From Sorghum bicolor (Eukaryota > Streptophyta > Magnoliopsida > Poales > Poaceae), in contig NC_012871.2 in NCBI RefSeq assembly GCF_000003195.3, forward strand, positions 55,977,802-56,041,801: DNA of 64,000 nt, given 5' to 3'. This document shows positions 9,976 through 22,013 of the stretch, one piece after another. Each line of letters opens with the position of its first letter. The first letter of the stretch is position 1. The position numbers and the translations under genes are program-made. The notes under the pieces are model-generated. The model saw nothing but the letters and a program-made list of their open reading frames with translations. It made no database searches and was not told where the DNA came from.

Positions 9976-12767
9976 CTAAAGTACATAGAATATTAAGTGC
10001 ACCTGACTTAGCGGCCAATGGCAAGTACGCGAGTTGTGTCCAAGTCTACCACATTTGCCACATTGATTTTGCTCGGGGTCAGTAACAAACGGGGTTGCTC
10101 TCCCTCGCCTCGTTCTACCTGAAATCTGGTCCATGACCATCTTATGCCTCGTACGCTTTCTGGTTCCACGTTTGTTCCAGCGAGCACCTGGATCTGCAAT
10201 GTACCTTGGGCCAATGTATTCTGGCCACTGCCCCTCATCTAGGAAAGGCTCAAAACGGGGCGACCAAGTTAGCACAAGGCTATCAACACTCAACTCCCAT
10301 GGTATCTTGGTCTCGTAGTCAAAGTTGCGATGCCTAGCTGCTGCAATATAGTGAGAACAAGGAGAGTGGTACTGTCTTGGTCTCCCACATCCACATGAAA
10401 AATCAGTCAGGACAACAATATAACTCCTTGATGGTCGGATCTCACCATCTGACGTTGTACCACCCCTTTCAGTGACCTGGTACTTGCCAGTGGCATGGTC
10501 AAAACACTCTATGTCATGTGTTCTAGCCCTTTCCTTTGCCTTGTCAAGGTGCTTCTTAGCTCTAGGTGCCCATTTTATATTATTACTCTGTAATTGCAAT
10601 GCTTGAGCATGTCTATCGTTGAACCAGGCCACTAGTCTATAAAAGGTAAAAGATACAATGGCATTGACTGGCATGGCACGTATACCCTTGAGCACACTAT
10701 TAAATGACTCTGCCATGTTGCTAGTCTGAAACTCGTACCTCCATCCACCATTATCATGGGCTCTTGTCCATTTCTCAGGTTCCCTCATCAAACCTAGCAG
10801 CCACTGCCTACCTTCTGCATTTGTTGCGGTTTTTAACTGCTCCAACTTCTCCTCAAAAAACGGCACCTCAAGCATTCGAGCAACCTCCTCGAATAGAGGA
10901 AAGTTGTCCTTCGTACCATCTTTCCGAAGTAAATTCTCTGCAAGGTGTCTAGTACACCAACGATGGTGCAAAGGTGCATAACCAGGAATCTGCTCCTGTA
11001 CGGCACTGAGTATGCCCTGGTGCCTATCAGATATGACACCAACCTCCCTATGTGGGCCAATGACATGTATCCGAACAAGGCGCATGAACCAACCCCAGCT
11101 GTCTTTGTTCTCTCTCTCCACCAAAGCAAAAGCCAAAGGAACCAATGCGTTGTCAGCGTCACAGGAAATGGCTACCAAAAGAGTGCCCATGTACTTGCCA
11201 AGCAGAAAAGTACCATCAATTGATAACACTGGACGGCAGTGCCTAAAGGCCTGGACACACTGTGGAAAACACCAAAATGCACGAAAGAATATCTGCCTCC
11301 CATTCCTCCATTCATTAGGCTTCGGAATGTACTCGTAATGCATGCCTGGATTAGCTGCTTTCATTGCATTGAACATTGCTGGCAGCTGCTCGTACCCCTC
11401 CTCCCAGTCCCCATATATCATCTTCCAGGCCCTTTGCTTTGCCCTCCATGCTTTGCCATACTTTATGTCATATTTAAATATCTTCTGAGCCATGTCCATA
11501 ATTGTTCTGACCTTCAAGTTGGGCTGACCATTTAAAGTTGTGCATAACGTACTAGCAATAAGTGTAGAGGTCAATTGTCGATGCTTCTGTTGAAGGTCAG
11601 TCTGGGCACAAGTGTGTGGACCTACAATTTTTGTGATCTTAAACTTCCCGGTGGCCTTTTGTTTACGAGCACAGACCCTCCAGTTGCAATCTGACATCTC
11701 ACACACAACCGTGTAGCGGCGCTCAACATGGGAGTGCATCACCTTGAAGGGTCTTTTACGTATTACAGAATATTGTTGCAACCACCTTCTTAAGCTGGGC
11801 AAATCATTAAAGATCATGCCCTTCTGAATTTGCACACTCTCACCAGGCTCAGGAGCCTCCAGCAGCTCATCATCTCTTCCCTCTGCATAAGCATTTTGAG
11901 AATGACTGAGGTCACTAAACTCGTGAACTAGTGGATCACGATCAGGACAAAAACGTCTGATAAGCTCCATTTCTTGTTCACTTAAAGGTGCAACTGGCCG
12001 GTCATCATCGGAATCAACAGCTCTAGCTGTGCCATAGGGCTCCTCATCATCCTCAATATTAACATCCAAACTATTAGATGCTATAAAAGCTGCGTCAACA
12101 TTAATTGTTGGAGGCACAGGATGACAACAATCATTACTTGGATTGTCACCTACAACAAAACCACAAATATGCATACAATTGAGACAACTAAATCGAACGA
12201 AGGAATGCTAACAAAATGAATAATGCAACTACGCCACTTACATGGAATTGTCTGGGTCATAGGGGTATGTACGCAGCCAACCTCATTGGGACCGGATTGA
12301 GCATCTGGAACGACAACCACATCTTCCACACCCACGTTCTGAATGGGTATCAGAGAAGCTGAGGGTGCCGGATTGTCCACTAGAGGGCCAATGGGTGGTT
12401 GCCAATTAAGAGGAGAATCCACTAGAGGGCCTGGCTCCTTGGACAAGTTGCGCACAACCAAATCCAAACATTTAAACTCACTCTTCATGACAGTTTTGAC
12501 ATATTTGTCCCATTGAACCTCGGATACAATTGGGACCAACCGCCTAAAAATTGTCCCTGACCCGCCATGGTGAATGACCCCCTCAACTAAGATTTCTTCT
12601 TCATTCGAATTACATTTAAGCTCATCACGAGCACTACCCATCAATTCAGAAAACAAGGGCCGCTCATCAAACATCAAAGGGACCGTTTGCATTCCAACAA
12701 AATCAACATTGCCAAACTGATCTTTCTCCACACTTCCTCCATGATATAGAGTTACTAAATTGTCCAT
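9976..12767 (-). CDS. Mutator-like (MuDR-type) transposase
   Basis: Two coding exons (12242-12767 and 9976-12149) give exactly 899 codons plus stop. Seen in order: an N-terminal region with FDERPLF; an acidic stretch; the MuDR DNA-binding module (about 280-345, ending GPHTC); the MULE transposase core (about 480-590) with Asp in SIDGTF, Asp in ISDRHQG and the WCTRHLAEN motif, and the later AESFNS glutamate; a SWIM zinc finger (CGC...CSH, about 760-775); and a CCHC zinc knuckle CGKCGRLGHNSRTC (about 872). All parts expected of an active transposase are present with no stop or frameshift. A 5'UTR intron (12768-13284) joins the start codon to GC-rich leader sequence beside the right TIR, so the promoter probably lies in the TIR. 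Confidence 0.93.
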
Positions 12768-13699
12768 CTAATTGATATACAAAATAACCATGTTACTAGG
12801 CATATAACTAATACATATAAAACACCTAACAATGTATGTAACTAACTAACACGAGTACTACTATATAACTAAATTTACTAACTAACTAGGGTATATTATT
12901 CTTCATGTACTTGGATTTGGGATTGCTAATATATAGATATATTTGCTAATATACAACTAATAGACTTATATATCTCAATTTAGTAAAGAAATTAAAACAA
13001 TTAATAACTACATTACCTAAATTAGATTAAATAGTTAAACTACGATAAATTAGGAAACAGAGAAACCAATGTGAATTCTGCTAAATTAGGTTCGATATTT
13101 TGGCTTCTAACTAAATAAAATCCTAAACTAGCTAACTAAATAAATTACTAATTGCTAACTAACAAAATTTAGGCTTCTAACAAAACTACCTAAACTTGCT
13201 ATTTCAGTTTACTAAGTATTCTAAATAAATTAGTAACTCAATTATTATGTAAACTAGAATAACTAATTTCAAAAAAAAACTTACATCCCGCCGCTGCAGC
13301 GGACGGACGCAGGGCAGAGGGGCCTCAGGCTCGTGACCGCCGGAAGAGGGGAAGCCCCCTCCTCCCTGCCCCGTGACCGCCAAACGCCGGCGAAGGCGGC
13401 TCCCTGCTCCCTCGACGACGAAGCCGGCGGCGGGTGGGAAGGCCGGGGCCAAGGCGCGGACCCGAGGGCGCCCTGCGCGGCGCGGCCGGAGGGAGCAGCA
13501 CCGGGGGCCGGGCCGGGGCACGCGCGCCGAGTAGGGGGACGGGCGGGGCACGCGGCGAGCGGGGGATGGAAGGGGAGCGCGGCGAGCAGGCGGCGGCGGC
13601 GGCGAGCAGGGAGCGCGGCGGCGGCGAGGAAGACTGCCTCGCGAACAGAGGAACGCGAGCCGCGGCCTGGTGGTATTCAAGGGGTCGACGCTAGGATCT
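12768..13699 (-). promoter_or_regulatory. 5' leader of the transposase gene: AT-rich intron and GC-rich first exon region
   Basis: The acceptor ttag sits directly before the ATG and a gtaagt donor lies at 13284, predicting a 517-bp leader intron of AT-rich sequence. Upstream, 13290-13690 is strongly GC-rich. The 219-codon antisense-looking frame through here is a GC artefact. MULE-2 has a similar GC-rich block ending in a donor at 43321. Confidence 0.5.
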
Positions 13700-13928
13700 A
13701 CGGCGCCGAGCTCGGCGCCGAGATCTGTGGCGCCGAGCTCCCTGCCACGTCGGATCCACGTCAGAAGGCAGCCAGGGGCCTCGGCGCCGTGATCCATGGC
13801 GCCGAGACGTGAAACCTCGGCGCCATGATGCATGGCGCCGACCCCCTGGGTCCATTTCTGCATTTAAGTTTTCCAGGAGTCTAATTGTGAACTTTTTTCA
13901 AAAAAAAGGTCAAATTGTAAAAAATTGG
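13700..13928 (-). repeat. MULE-1 right TIR
   Basis: Inverted copy of the left end, with the same GGCGCC palindrome series, the gttcacaatt phrase and the AT-rich tip ending ...AAAAAATTGG. Differences from the left TIR are scattered single bases, so the two ends are still close. Confidence 0.85.
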
Positions 13929-14110
13929 GGGCCGTTGGCACACGATGAGCTCCAGGGGCCGCCGTCGGGCATATATAGACCGTCACGAACACCGGAGTAC
14001 GGACGTTGATGGTAGTGGGAGCAGAACGATCTCGGCCACCACGTCATCGTTCAGGGGTGCTGCAAGGACGTCGTCGTCGCTTTAGCCATGCTGGCGCCAT
14101 GATCCATTGT
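13929..14110. other. Captured gene-like fragment in Helitron, right part
   Basis: GC-rich continuation of the fragment seen to the left of MULE-1. It contains a tatata box-like site near 13970 but no identifiable coding sequence. From here to 14390 the sequence is AT-rich Helitron 5' end. Confidence 0.3.
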
Positions 14111-14390
14111 CGTTTGCATTGTTTTCTTCCGATGGATCGATCCCTTCCTCCCCTTTGTTTTCTTCAGATCAGATTGAGACATACTGGTTTTGGTTGGAGA
14201 GGACACCTTGTTTATTTCTGTTGTACGTAATAGGATAAAATTCGTAATATGCACGTTTGTTATACGGAATCAAATAAAAATATTTTTATTTAAATATTGA
14301 TTTATGATTATAGGATTGATGAAAATCTAAGTTGAAATGAAATTTTATCTCTTTATTATATTATTATTATTAATTATTATTGGGTATAGA

Positions 14391-15400
14391 TTTTCAAAAC
14401 ATGTAAAGGATAAAAGCTCATTATCAGCCTGTTAGTTGCATACTTTGCACATGTGGGGCCATTGGCCCACAGGCTGGACCCCTCCATGGTTGCGTTGTAT
14501 CTTTCAGCGGGACCAAACAACTTTTTCTGGAGAATGTGGGGTCATTTATCTCCTCTCGCTCTCACTTCCATGTGGGGCCTATTGGTTTGTGGCCTTATCT
14601 GACCAAAAGTTCACAGCAATCCTCATCCTCGTCCACTCGTATCTTGTCATCTTTCATCTCGTTCTCCTCCAAATATCTCTCTCTCTCTCTTGGCTGCACG
14701 CCCTGGGCCATCGCTCGCGCAGCCACCGCCCAGCACTGCCGCCGGCCAGTCCCTCGCTTTGCCCCTTGCGCCACCCACCCTTTTCTATCGCTCCGAGGCC
14801 TGAATCGACTCCTCCCTCTTCTCCCTCACTCCTCGCAGCCGCCACTTCTAAAAGCTTCGAGGCTACTGCTGCGCCCATGGCCGCGGAAGCCAAGACACCA
14901 TCCCACGCTGAGGTACGCAGCACCGGGACTCCTCTAGCCCATCATCTCGTTTGGTGCCCAACACCTTCCAATCTGGACTTCGCGACCCCATCAGGACGGA
15001 TCTAGCGGGCACTCCCCAGATCCACGCTTCTCCGATGGCACCGTGCGGGGTCGGGTTATGCTAGGCATTCGGATTGGCTTAACGGCCATTGGCAGTACAT
15101 CCTCGTCGAGGACTCCGTTGCCAAGGTGGGGGTGGGTGTAGATTTGATTTTCTTGTGATTTTGTTTGGGCATCGGATTGTTGGATTTGCGTGTTGAGAAA
15201 GATTTGGACTTCGCGAGGTCTGTGCACTCCAGTAGACGGACGTTGTGTTGGATGTGTTGGATTCAGATATAATTTGTTTTGTTTTTTTTTTCCTTTTTTC
15301 TTTTTTGCAATGGCTATTCTACTTTGATATCGGAGCGGAGATTGTTCCGGAGTAAGAAGCGGCCAGACGAAAATATTGACCAGACTTGCCTGGTATATAG
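14391..15400 (+). other. Promoter/first-exon-like gene fragment (about 14640-15240)
   Basis: A CT-repeat leader (14681-14694) is followed by GC-rich sequence, an ATG at 14878 with a short frame (MAAEAKTPSHAE) ending in a gtacgc donor-like site, and a second open stretch ending before gtgggg at about 15126. This looks like the start of a host gene without the rest, as often carried by Helitrons or Pack-MULEs. Identity unknown. Confidence 0.3.
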
Positions 15401-15643
15401 AGCCTCGTTTAGTTCCCAAAAAATTTTGCAAAATTTTTCAGATTCCCCATCACATCGAATCTTTAGACGCATGCATGGAGTATGAAATATAGATGAAAAT
15501 AAAAACTAATTGCACAGTTTGATCGGAATTGACGAGACGAATCTTTTAAGCCTAGTTAGTCCATAATTGGACGATATTTATCAAATACAAACGAAAATGC
15601 TACCGTACCCATTTTGCAAAATTTTTTGCAACTAAACAAGGCC
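15401..15643. mobile_element. Tourist-like MITE (243 bp)
   Basis: Terminal inverted repeats AGCCTCGTTTAGTT... and ...AACTAAACAAGGCC extend inward through matching AAAATTTTGCAAAATTTTT stretches. The 3-bp duplication TAG flanks it (15398-15400 and 15644-15646). The family is one of the commonest in sorghum and maize. Confidence 0.85.
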
Positions 15644-15646
15644 TAG

Positions 15647-16122
15647 ATATAAGGAGACAGACCAAAAATTTCTAGACCAAAAAAACAGCTGAAATTAGGT
15701 ATAGAGGTACTCCTTTTCCAGCAAGCGACCCGGACACGGACAGGGAATAGACAGATTGGCAGAAGAAATTTAGGGGCATACTGAAATTTTCTCTCTTTAT
15801 AGATAGTTATAGAGGTATAGATATACACGCAGCGGACGAGCTTTATTAGATCGAATGGTTCCGTCCCCGTCATGGAAAGGCCCCGATCATGAGTTTGACT
15901 CCTGGCTGCCATAGGCACAACTACGGTAATATGTAGTTTTGCGCAGAAAAAAAAAAACTCTCTCGCTAAAGCACAAGTAAAAAGAACCGGCCCACTTAGG
16001 TTGTAGTTTGATGTCAAGTAACCAGATCAGTAGATAGACCAGTTTGAGTTAAGTCTATGCAAAGCAAATTGTCTGAGTTCAGCTTCTAACTCAAAGTTTT
16101 GGAGCGAATTATGGATGGATGT
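15647..16122. other. Gene-free remnant sharing an end with the 3185-3370 region
   Basis: The phrase ctgaaattttctctctttatagata at 15785-15809 resembles ctgaaattttggctctttatagata just before the Helitron end at 3371, and both follow ...ggcag(a)aaaa. Both are probably pieces of one older repeat family. No gene seen. Confidence 0.3.
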
Positions 16123-16127
16123 CTGTT

Positions 16128-19100
16128 TGTCACACCCGGTTTCAAGGAACAAAACCAGGCTAGCTATATGTGTGCCCAGGAAGTCCACACATACAACAAC
16201 AGAAAGGAACAGTATCAGAAAACAATGTTATATAGCGAAAACATACATATAATAGACACTTACATCAGAGTATCGCGGAATGATAACTAATCTTTAGGCT
16301 CAATCTTCACAGGGACGGTTGACTGGGGTAACATATGCCTAGCACTTCTTGTATCCTGAGAACATCCTTCATGACTCCATCCTTCTAATCAACTCTTTCT
16401 AGTGGACTGGAGTGGTGGGAAATAGCAAGAGTGAGCACATATCGTACTCAACAAGTATAACCAGGGGTTCATGAGGCTCAAGTAGCTGACACTGGTTTGA
16501 CTGCATTTAGCTTTTAATAGTGGATAGCATGTTCATAATTAAATAGCAATTGTCAAGGAAGCATAAATAATCCATTAATCCCATGATCAAGTGTAAGCAT
16601 TATTAATCTCATAGCATAAACGATAATCAAATGAACATAATAACATAACAAGCTCATCATCTTAATGTAGATGTCCCCAAGGCCGCTCCTGACCGTGAGC
16701 TCGGCTAGTATACCAGTTTTACACTCTGCAGAGGTTGTACATCTTTACCCATGAGTCATGATTTACCCTTTCGCCCGAGGTAGCTAATCTCTTAACCCCC
16801 TTCCTAGGGAGGTCAGCAGGGATCACTATGAAGCCTTTCAAAAGTTCGTCTAACAAGTTAGGGCCGCAAGGTTTCCTTTGCGAGCAGATATAGATACCCC
16901 CCTTCCGAATGGCACAATGACGCGCAGCCTATACACATAGGGACAGGGGCTCGCACTATACCCGTGTCGGTTCAGCCCCTCCGCCCTTTCGGGTAACCTC
17001 TAACAAGCTAGAAAAGGTCTCCATACTGAGCTAAAGCCAGAGCCATTATAGCCCTCATGGTTGCACTGTTATCCCGGGTGATCACGTACAGACAAGATCT
17101 CATACAGTTATTTGTCATTCTTTTATGTTCATTGCATAGCTATTAATCATCTTACAAGATCATGGATTATTTCAAGCACTAGCACATCTACAACAAATGC
17201 ATATCAAGTAGGTAGCAAGGAATACAGGTAACAATCATCTATGATTTTGCTAAGGTCGACAAGGTGATAGCATGCATATGATATATATGTGTACTTAAGT
17301 GAATAGGTAACAAGGATGATCCCAAGTTATACTTGCCTTAAACACTTGCTCAGTTCTCACACCATTAGCTTTCGAACATCATCTTTTGATCTTCAGCGCC
17401 CACAGACAGTTCTAATCTACTCGTAGCAAGCACTACACATAGGCAAACATACAAGCAACAAATAAAACAACTAAAAAATAATAGACCACACAAGAGAAAA
17501 TAACGTACTAAAGGAGAACACTATGGTCACGATAATGAAGAAACACCGTAGGCAGGGCTATGATTGAAAAGAAACAACTATGGGTTTTAACTAAATAATT
17601 ATGGATTAAAAATGAACTTACGTAGCAATTAATCATATTAATATTTATATAGAAAAAAATATCAAAGTCTAGAATCTATGTTGTTTTCAAATTGGAAAGC
17701 TTGTTGTACGTGCATTAATCAAATTAGTGTTTAATATTAAATTTAGAAGTATGTGTCGTGTTCAGCGTAGCTGACGTTGAACAGATCGAGTTAGAACTAT
17801 AATAGATAAACAACTTAAGATTAAAGATACCAACATTGGACTATAAGGATCTGTACTTTTATGAAAGACTCAAAGATAGACGGAAAGCTACTTAGCTTCT
17901 TCACGTGATATAGAACATGGTATGAGTGACTAGAACTGCTGTTGACATTGCCGCCCGGCCAGGATGAAAATTCCTGGCGTTGCTTCCTTCAAAAAGATCA
18001 TTATTTTATATTATACTATATTATTATGATAAGGAAACTAATTAATGTGTTGAATAAATAAATAGAACTGATAGGATATACGGATGGATCAACAAGAGTA
18101 CAAGTCAGCAACACGTATTATGGAAGAGAGTATGACATTAATAGAGTATTCTGTGCATGATTTAGGGCACACGGAAGATTGAATATATGGGGAGTAATAA
18201 CCTGATGATTATTTAGGTAAAGGAAAGATCCTGTTTGCTGACCCCAGGCGATGACTACTTGCTCGTATGTGCCCTCCAGGAGGATTTTGGCTTGTACATT
18301 ACGTAGGCGTGCATGGTGCTGGCAAGTTGCGTCGACGGCTTGGTCATCGGACGCCAGACATGAAAGCTCATGAGTGGTGTCTGGTCTTGCGGAAGATGCA
18401 GGGTCGGCTTTCATGCGTGGGCAGAGAACACTCCAATGGCAGATCGACGAAGAACTCAGCGGCGGCGGCGGCAGATTGCGTGGGTACTGATGGATTCGAT
18501 TAGAGTATTTAAGGGTTTAGGAGAAGATGCGTGGAGTAGCTTTGATATTTACAGACGTGATTCCAAGGAAAAGCGCAAGAAGGAAAGCCAACGTCCAGTT
18601 TAGGAAGGAGCAGATTACGTCCTTCTAAAGATTATTTTTCTATTATATCATCATGTTAAGAAATTAGTGGCAAGGTGGACATAAAAGTAAACGAACAAAA
18701 CTCATTGGAGATGGTTTAGAGTTAGGATTAATAATTTTCGAAATTAATAAATTTTATGGGTAAAATTATTCTAGAAAAATCTAGAATGATTATTTAAGCC
18801 ACAAAAATTATTCCGAAAGCTCCAAAAATTCGGAAAAATTTATCAGAGACATTATGGAACAAGGGGAACCCAAATAAATTATTTGGAGCGCATGATAAGA
18901 TAATTTGGAGCATATAAAAATTAGATTATACTCACAGAAAAGTGGGAATAAGTTCCAGAAAAATGATGAAATAATTTCTGGTAAGTTTTTATAGATTGAT
19001 TGACAGATGAGGAACTGAAAGAAGTGATTTTGGTAATAAAGAAAAGATTTTGGAAAAACTCCGAACAAAAGAATAAGCTCAGACACAAGAAATTTGATTG

Positions 19101-19372
19101 TAGAAAAAGATAAAGACGTGCCGGACAAGGAAGATCGACCTACTAAACGTATTTTAAAGATTTTGCTCACTCTCAACACACATAGGAGCATGAAGCAAAC
19201 ATCACCTTGAATCAAATACACCAGCATGTATGCATAACCATGTTGCTAAGCCTTACGATAAATCTTTAATCTAACAAAAAAATATTACTTTTCCTATTTT
19301 TCATTAGCACAAAAATACAAAACTAAATCATTTTTCATTTATTTTGAAAGGAGCAAATTTTAGGGTGTTACA
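16128..19372. mobile_element. Solo LTR (3245 bp) of a long-LTR Ty3-type retrotransposon
   Basis: It begins TGTCACACCCGG and ends AGGGTGTTACA, the inverted TGT...ACA ends typical of grass Ty3 elements of the Tekay/Del type. A perfect 5-bp duplication, CTGTT, flanks it at 16123-16127 and 19373-19377. No gag or pol is found beside it, so it is a solo LTR left by LTR-LTR recombination. It contains no long credible frame. The family name is inference from the termini and length. Confidence 0.85.
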
Positions 19373-19377
19373 CTGTT

Positions 19378-19580
19378 CAACTGGATTTCATCAGCAGAAA
19401 GCGGTATGCTTCATGCACAGTTTGCTCAAAGAAAAGTCGATTGATGAATCAAATAAAAATATGTATTGTTTCTTTTTAATTAATAGAAAATATGCCTGCA
19501 CGACATACACAATTAATATTTTCACTGCATTTGAAATAGAATTTAAAAACAGGTGCGTGTCGCACGTGCATATTTGCTAG
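19378..19580 (+). mobile_element. Helitron 3' end (plus strand)
   Basis: Hairpin GTGCG-TGT-CGCAC (19553-19565), an 11-base spacer, then CTAG ending at 19580 with T following. This is a canonical Helitron terminus. The solo LTR lies 180 bp upstream and would be nested in this Helitron; I could not place the 5' end to the left. Confidence 0.55.
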
Positions 19581-20501
19581 TCAAAGAAACTCTTCAGTTT
19601 CCTGTATTCACAGAGGCTTGATATATAGGATAGAGCTGAAAATAGTATATTCACCTAATTATTTCCTAGACCCACAACTCACTGCCCTTTTACTTCATAA
19701 AAGTTACACGATTTTGTCACCCAATGCAAACTGCCCTTCTACTTCATCAAATTCCATCGCCACTTTCAGCATACCTTTTTGGTCCTTATCAAATTCCATA
19801 GCCAGTATTTAGGCAGAGTATGGTCCTTGTAGAACAAAAATGAGTTTTTTCTATGCCTATGGTCACCACGGCCTGAAATATATGTTGTATCCTAATCCTC
19901 TTCCAAAGTGTTACGGCCCTGGTGCCCTGGTGCCTGAAATATAGAGCGTGTGGAGCTTTGATTTGCTCTGGTGTACTGAACATTTTAAGCTCCTTAGCAA
20001 TTCCAACCATCCTCTCTTTCTCGCTACAAGACGAAGTCCTACTCTCCGCAGCAATGTATAACTTTGTTGAGTTTCTAAGAATTACTCTTTTATGTCTATT
20101 TTTTTCTTATGAAACTGGAGGGACCAAAGGCCCCTACGTTTATGTCTATTTTGGGCTGTCACTACGTTGGTTGTCAAACTTTGAACCACTCTGTCATGGT
20201 ACCTTTTCATAGGTTGCTCTAGGTCTGCCATGCTTTTTTCACAACTTCTTTAAACCCCTCCCTCTGTCGGTGGTGGTTCTAATATTTCAATCATACAATT
20301 GTCCTAAGCGATGCAGTAGTTTCATATTCCACATGTGGGCCAAATGTGTATGGAGTAGGTCCTCACGGTCCACCTCATAGATCATCAAGTCTGAACTAGC
20401 CCGCCACTAGATACGAAGCCCCCTCCTCTCTGTCGATGTCCTCCTATTCCCATCCTCGTCAGCATTGAGTCCCAAGTATTGGCTTCGTTACTCTGAGTAA
20501 G
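19581..20501. other. Gene-free intergenic DNA
   Basis: Mixed-composition sequence with no credible coding frame, RNA gene or repeat structure that I can identify. Confidence 0.4.
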
Positions 20502-20689
20502 GCAGCAAGGCATGTGCGACACGCACGTGTTTATTGTTTTGATTAATAACATTTTGTTCAAATATGAATATAAAATTATGAATGAATTAATTAATCTAGA
20601 AAAAAAAATTAAATATATCAGGCATGCATGGTACGATACGACCACCTGTGCTATAGCTTTAGTTCCGTCAAGATCACATGGCCCACGGC

Positions 20690-21165
20690 CCACGGCCCAC
20701 TAATCTGATGCAAGCGTCCTGTCTAACCCTATGCAGGGAGTCACATGCTCACAGCATCACGAAAGGACTCGGCGACTCGCGAGGTTGCGCCGCCGGCTGT
20801 CTCCTCCGGAACTCCACTGCTCCATCTCCGCCCCTCGCCACCGTCTGTCCCCTCTTGACCTCGGCTGCTCCATATCTACCCCTCGCAGTTGCAGATCAGG
20901 TAACGTCTCTCTTCTCCTCGGCTCCAACTCAACCTAGGCCAGTAGGGTTTCGATTTCATAAGCTTCTACAATGTCAGTCTCACGATTGTTGGGTTTTGTT
21001 TATTTTAAATATGTTGGCTTTAGGATGGATATTGCTACTTGAAGTGAGAGGGTTTGTGCAAGCACGGGACCTGCTGCTGCCTCTACACCGGTTGGCACAG
21101 GTCAATCATCAGTCCCTCAATCAGCAGCATCAAGTCTCTAATCGTTGCGATAGGTAATCAATTTT
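20690..21165 (+). other. GC-rich captured gene fragment inside the Helitron
   Basis: From cacggcccacggccc to about 21160 the sequence changes to GC-rich leader-like DNA with a splice donor-like caggtaac near 20898 and AT-rich intron-like sequence after it. It replaces the missing RepHel body. No protein is recognisable. Confidence 0.35.
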
Positions 21166-21389
21166 TTATTCACGATGAATCGACTCTGGATGTTGCATAT
21201 GTTCTTTCCTCTGTTTTGGATGTATTGGCATGGTGGATTTTCTTTTTCAATTCAATCATTGTTTTAAAAAATTAAATCCTCAATATACATGCTTTTGCTT
21301 GTGTCATATAAATGGACTTGTATCAATAATATTTTTTAATATTATATATCATAGCTCTAGAACATCTCTGTGTACAATGTTTTTTTGTC

Positions 21390-21960
21390 CTCCTTTGTTT
21401 GTTTTTTATATCTGTTTGACTGGTGAACAAATGTCGAAGTTCATCGGGCACTTCTGGTATAAATATACTAATGTGCCCCTTTCTACAGCAAAAGGCAGGA
21501 CCTTCACCAGGGAATCTTTTAGCATGACAGAATTCATAATTGGGCACATTTTTTAAGACAAGATTATTTCCAGGAATACCTCTATATACAAAGACATAAG
21601 GATCAGGTTCCTTTGCCACTGAATTGGGTCTCATATAGTACTCATAGAGAAAATCTGCATTAGATCAGGTAGAATAATTGACCTCCACTATTGTTAGGAC
21701 AACAATAAAATTAAATGAATGTATGTACTCACCTCTGTCGTTGAAAACCCATGCCTCCTCATCCTCATATATGTCAGGGCCACCCTGATCAAAATTGAGG
21801 CAATCTAAATCATTTTTTGGTCATTAGATAAAATTACTAACCAGTGTATATGTACCCTGCCTGTCATTGTTAAATATAATTTGATAAATTTATAAACTTA
21901 CCCTCAATCCCATGTATTGGATCCTCGGGGTCAAAAATAGCCGAGTTATATGGCTCTTCA
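21390..21960 (-). pseudogene. Helitron helicase-like protein (RepHel) N-terminal fragment
   Basis: Three exon-like blocks on the minus strand, with good splice sites, carry sequence typical of the region before the Helitron rep domain: FDPEDPIHGIE, then IYEDEEAWVFNDR, then a block with CHAKRFPGEGPAFCCRKG and IPEVPDELRHLFTSQTD (ending about 21410). Grass Helitron proteins continue from there into the helitron-like N domain, rep motifs and helicase; here coding homology stops. Upstream coding sequence is in the tandem array at 22014-23874. The gene cannot make a working RepHel. Confidence 0.75.
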
Positions 21961-22013
21961 TCCCTTTTCATGTTTGGAACACCACCTACATAAAATATTT
22001 ACAAATATCATGA

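Larger units (their letters stand above)
3866..13928 (-). mobile_element. MULE-1: 10-kb Mutator-like transposon carrying four genes
   Basis: Both ends share a long terminal inverted repeat starting CCAATTTTTTACAATTT and holding arrays of GGCGCC palindromes. Inside are a MuDR-type transposase (minus, 9976-12767), a plant mobile domain gene (minus, 6834-9837), a GRF zinc-finger gene (minus, 5807-6250) and a second GRF zinc-finger gene (plus, 4400-5127). Three genes are read from the right TIR and one from the left. No clean TSD is visible (flanks tcgccggac and gggccgttg share only GCCG), while the related MULE-2 in this window has one. Transposase and mobile-domain genes have no stop or frameshift, so the copy may be young and possibly autonomous. 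Confidence 0.88.
3371..14390 (-). mobile_element. Small Helitron (~957 bp net) interrupted by MULE-1
   Basis: The 3' end (minus strand) reads hairpin (CCGT...ACGG, 3384-3399) followed by CTAG at 3371-3374, with A outside at 3370. On the minus strand the other end begins A|TCTATACCCAATAATAATT at 14390, with T outside at 14391. TC start, hairpin, CTAG end and insertion between A and T are the Helitron hallmarks; no TSD is expected. Removing MULE-1 leaves about 957 bp, too short for RepHel, so this copy is non-autonomous. Part of its interior (3600-3865 and 13929-14110) is GC-rich and looks like a captured gene fragment. Confidence 0.6.

Noticed and set aside
13204..13863. 219-codon minus frame across the MULE-1 right end
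   Set aside because: It runs through the TIR palindromes and GC-rich leader; the sequence is proline/arginine filler caused by base composition.
15785..15830. ctctctttatagatagttatag as a Helitron 5' end paired with the 19580 terminus
   Set aside because: The base before TC is T, not A, and a similar string lies outside a Helitron at 3350, so it is more likely part of another repeat.
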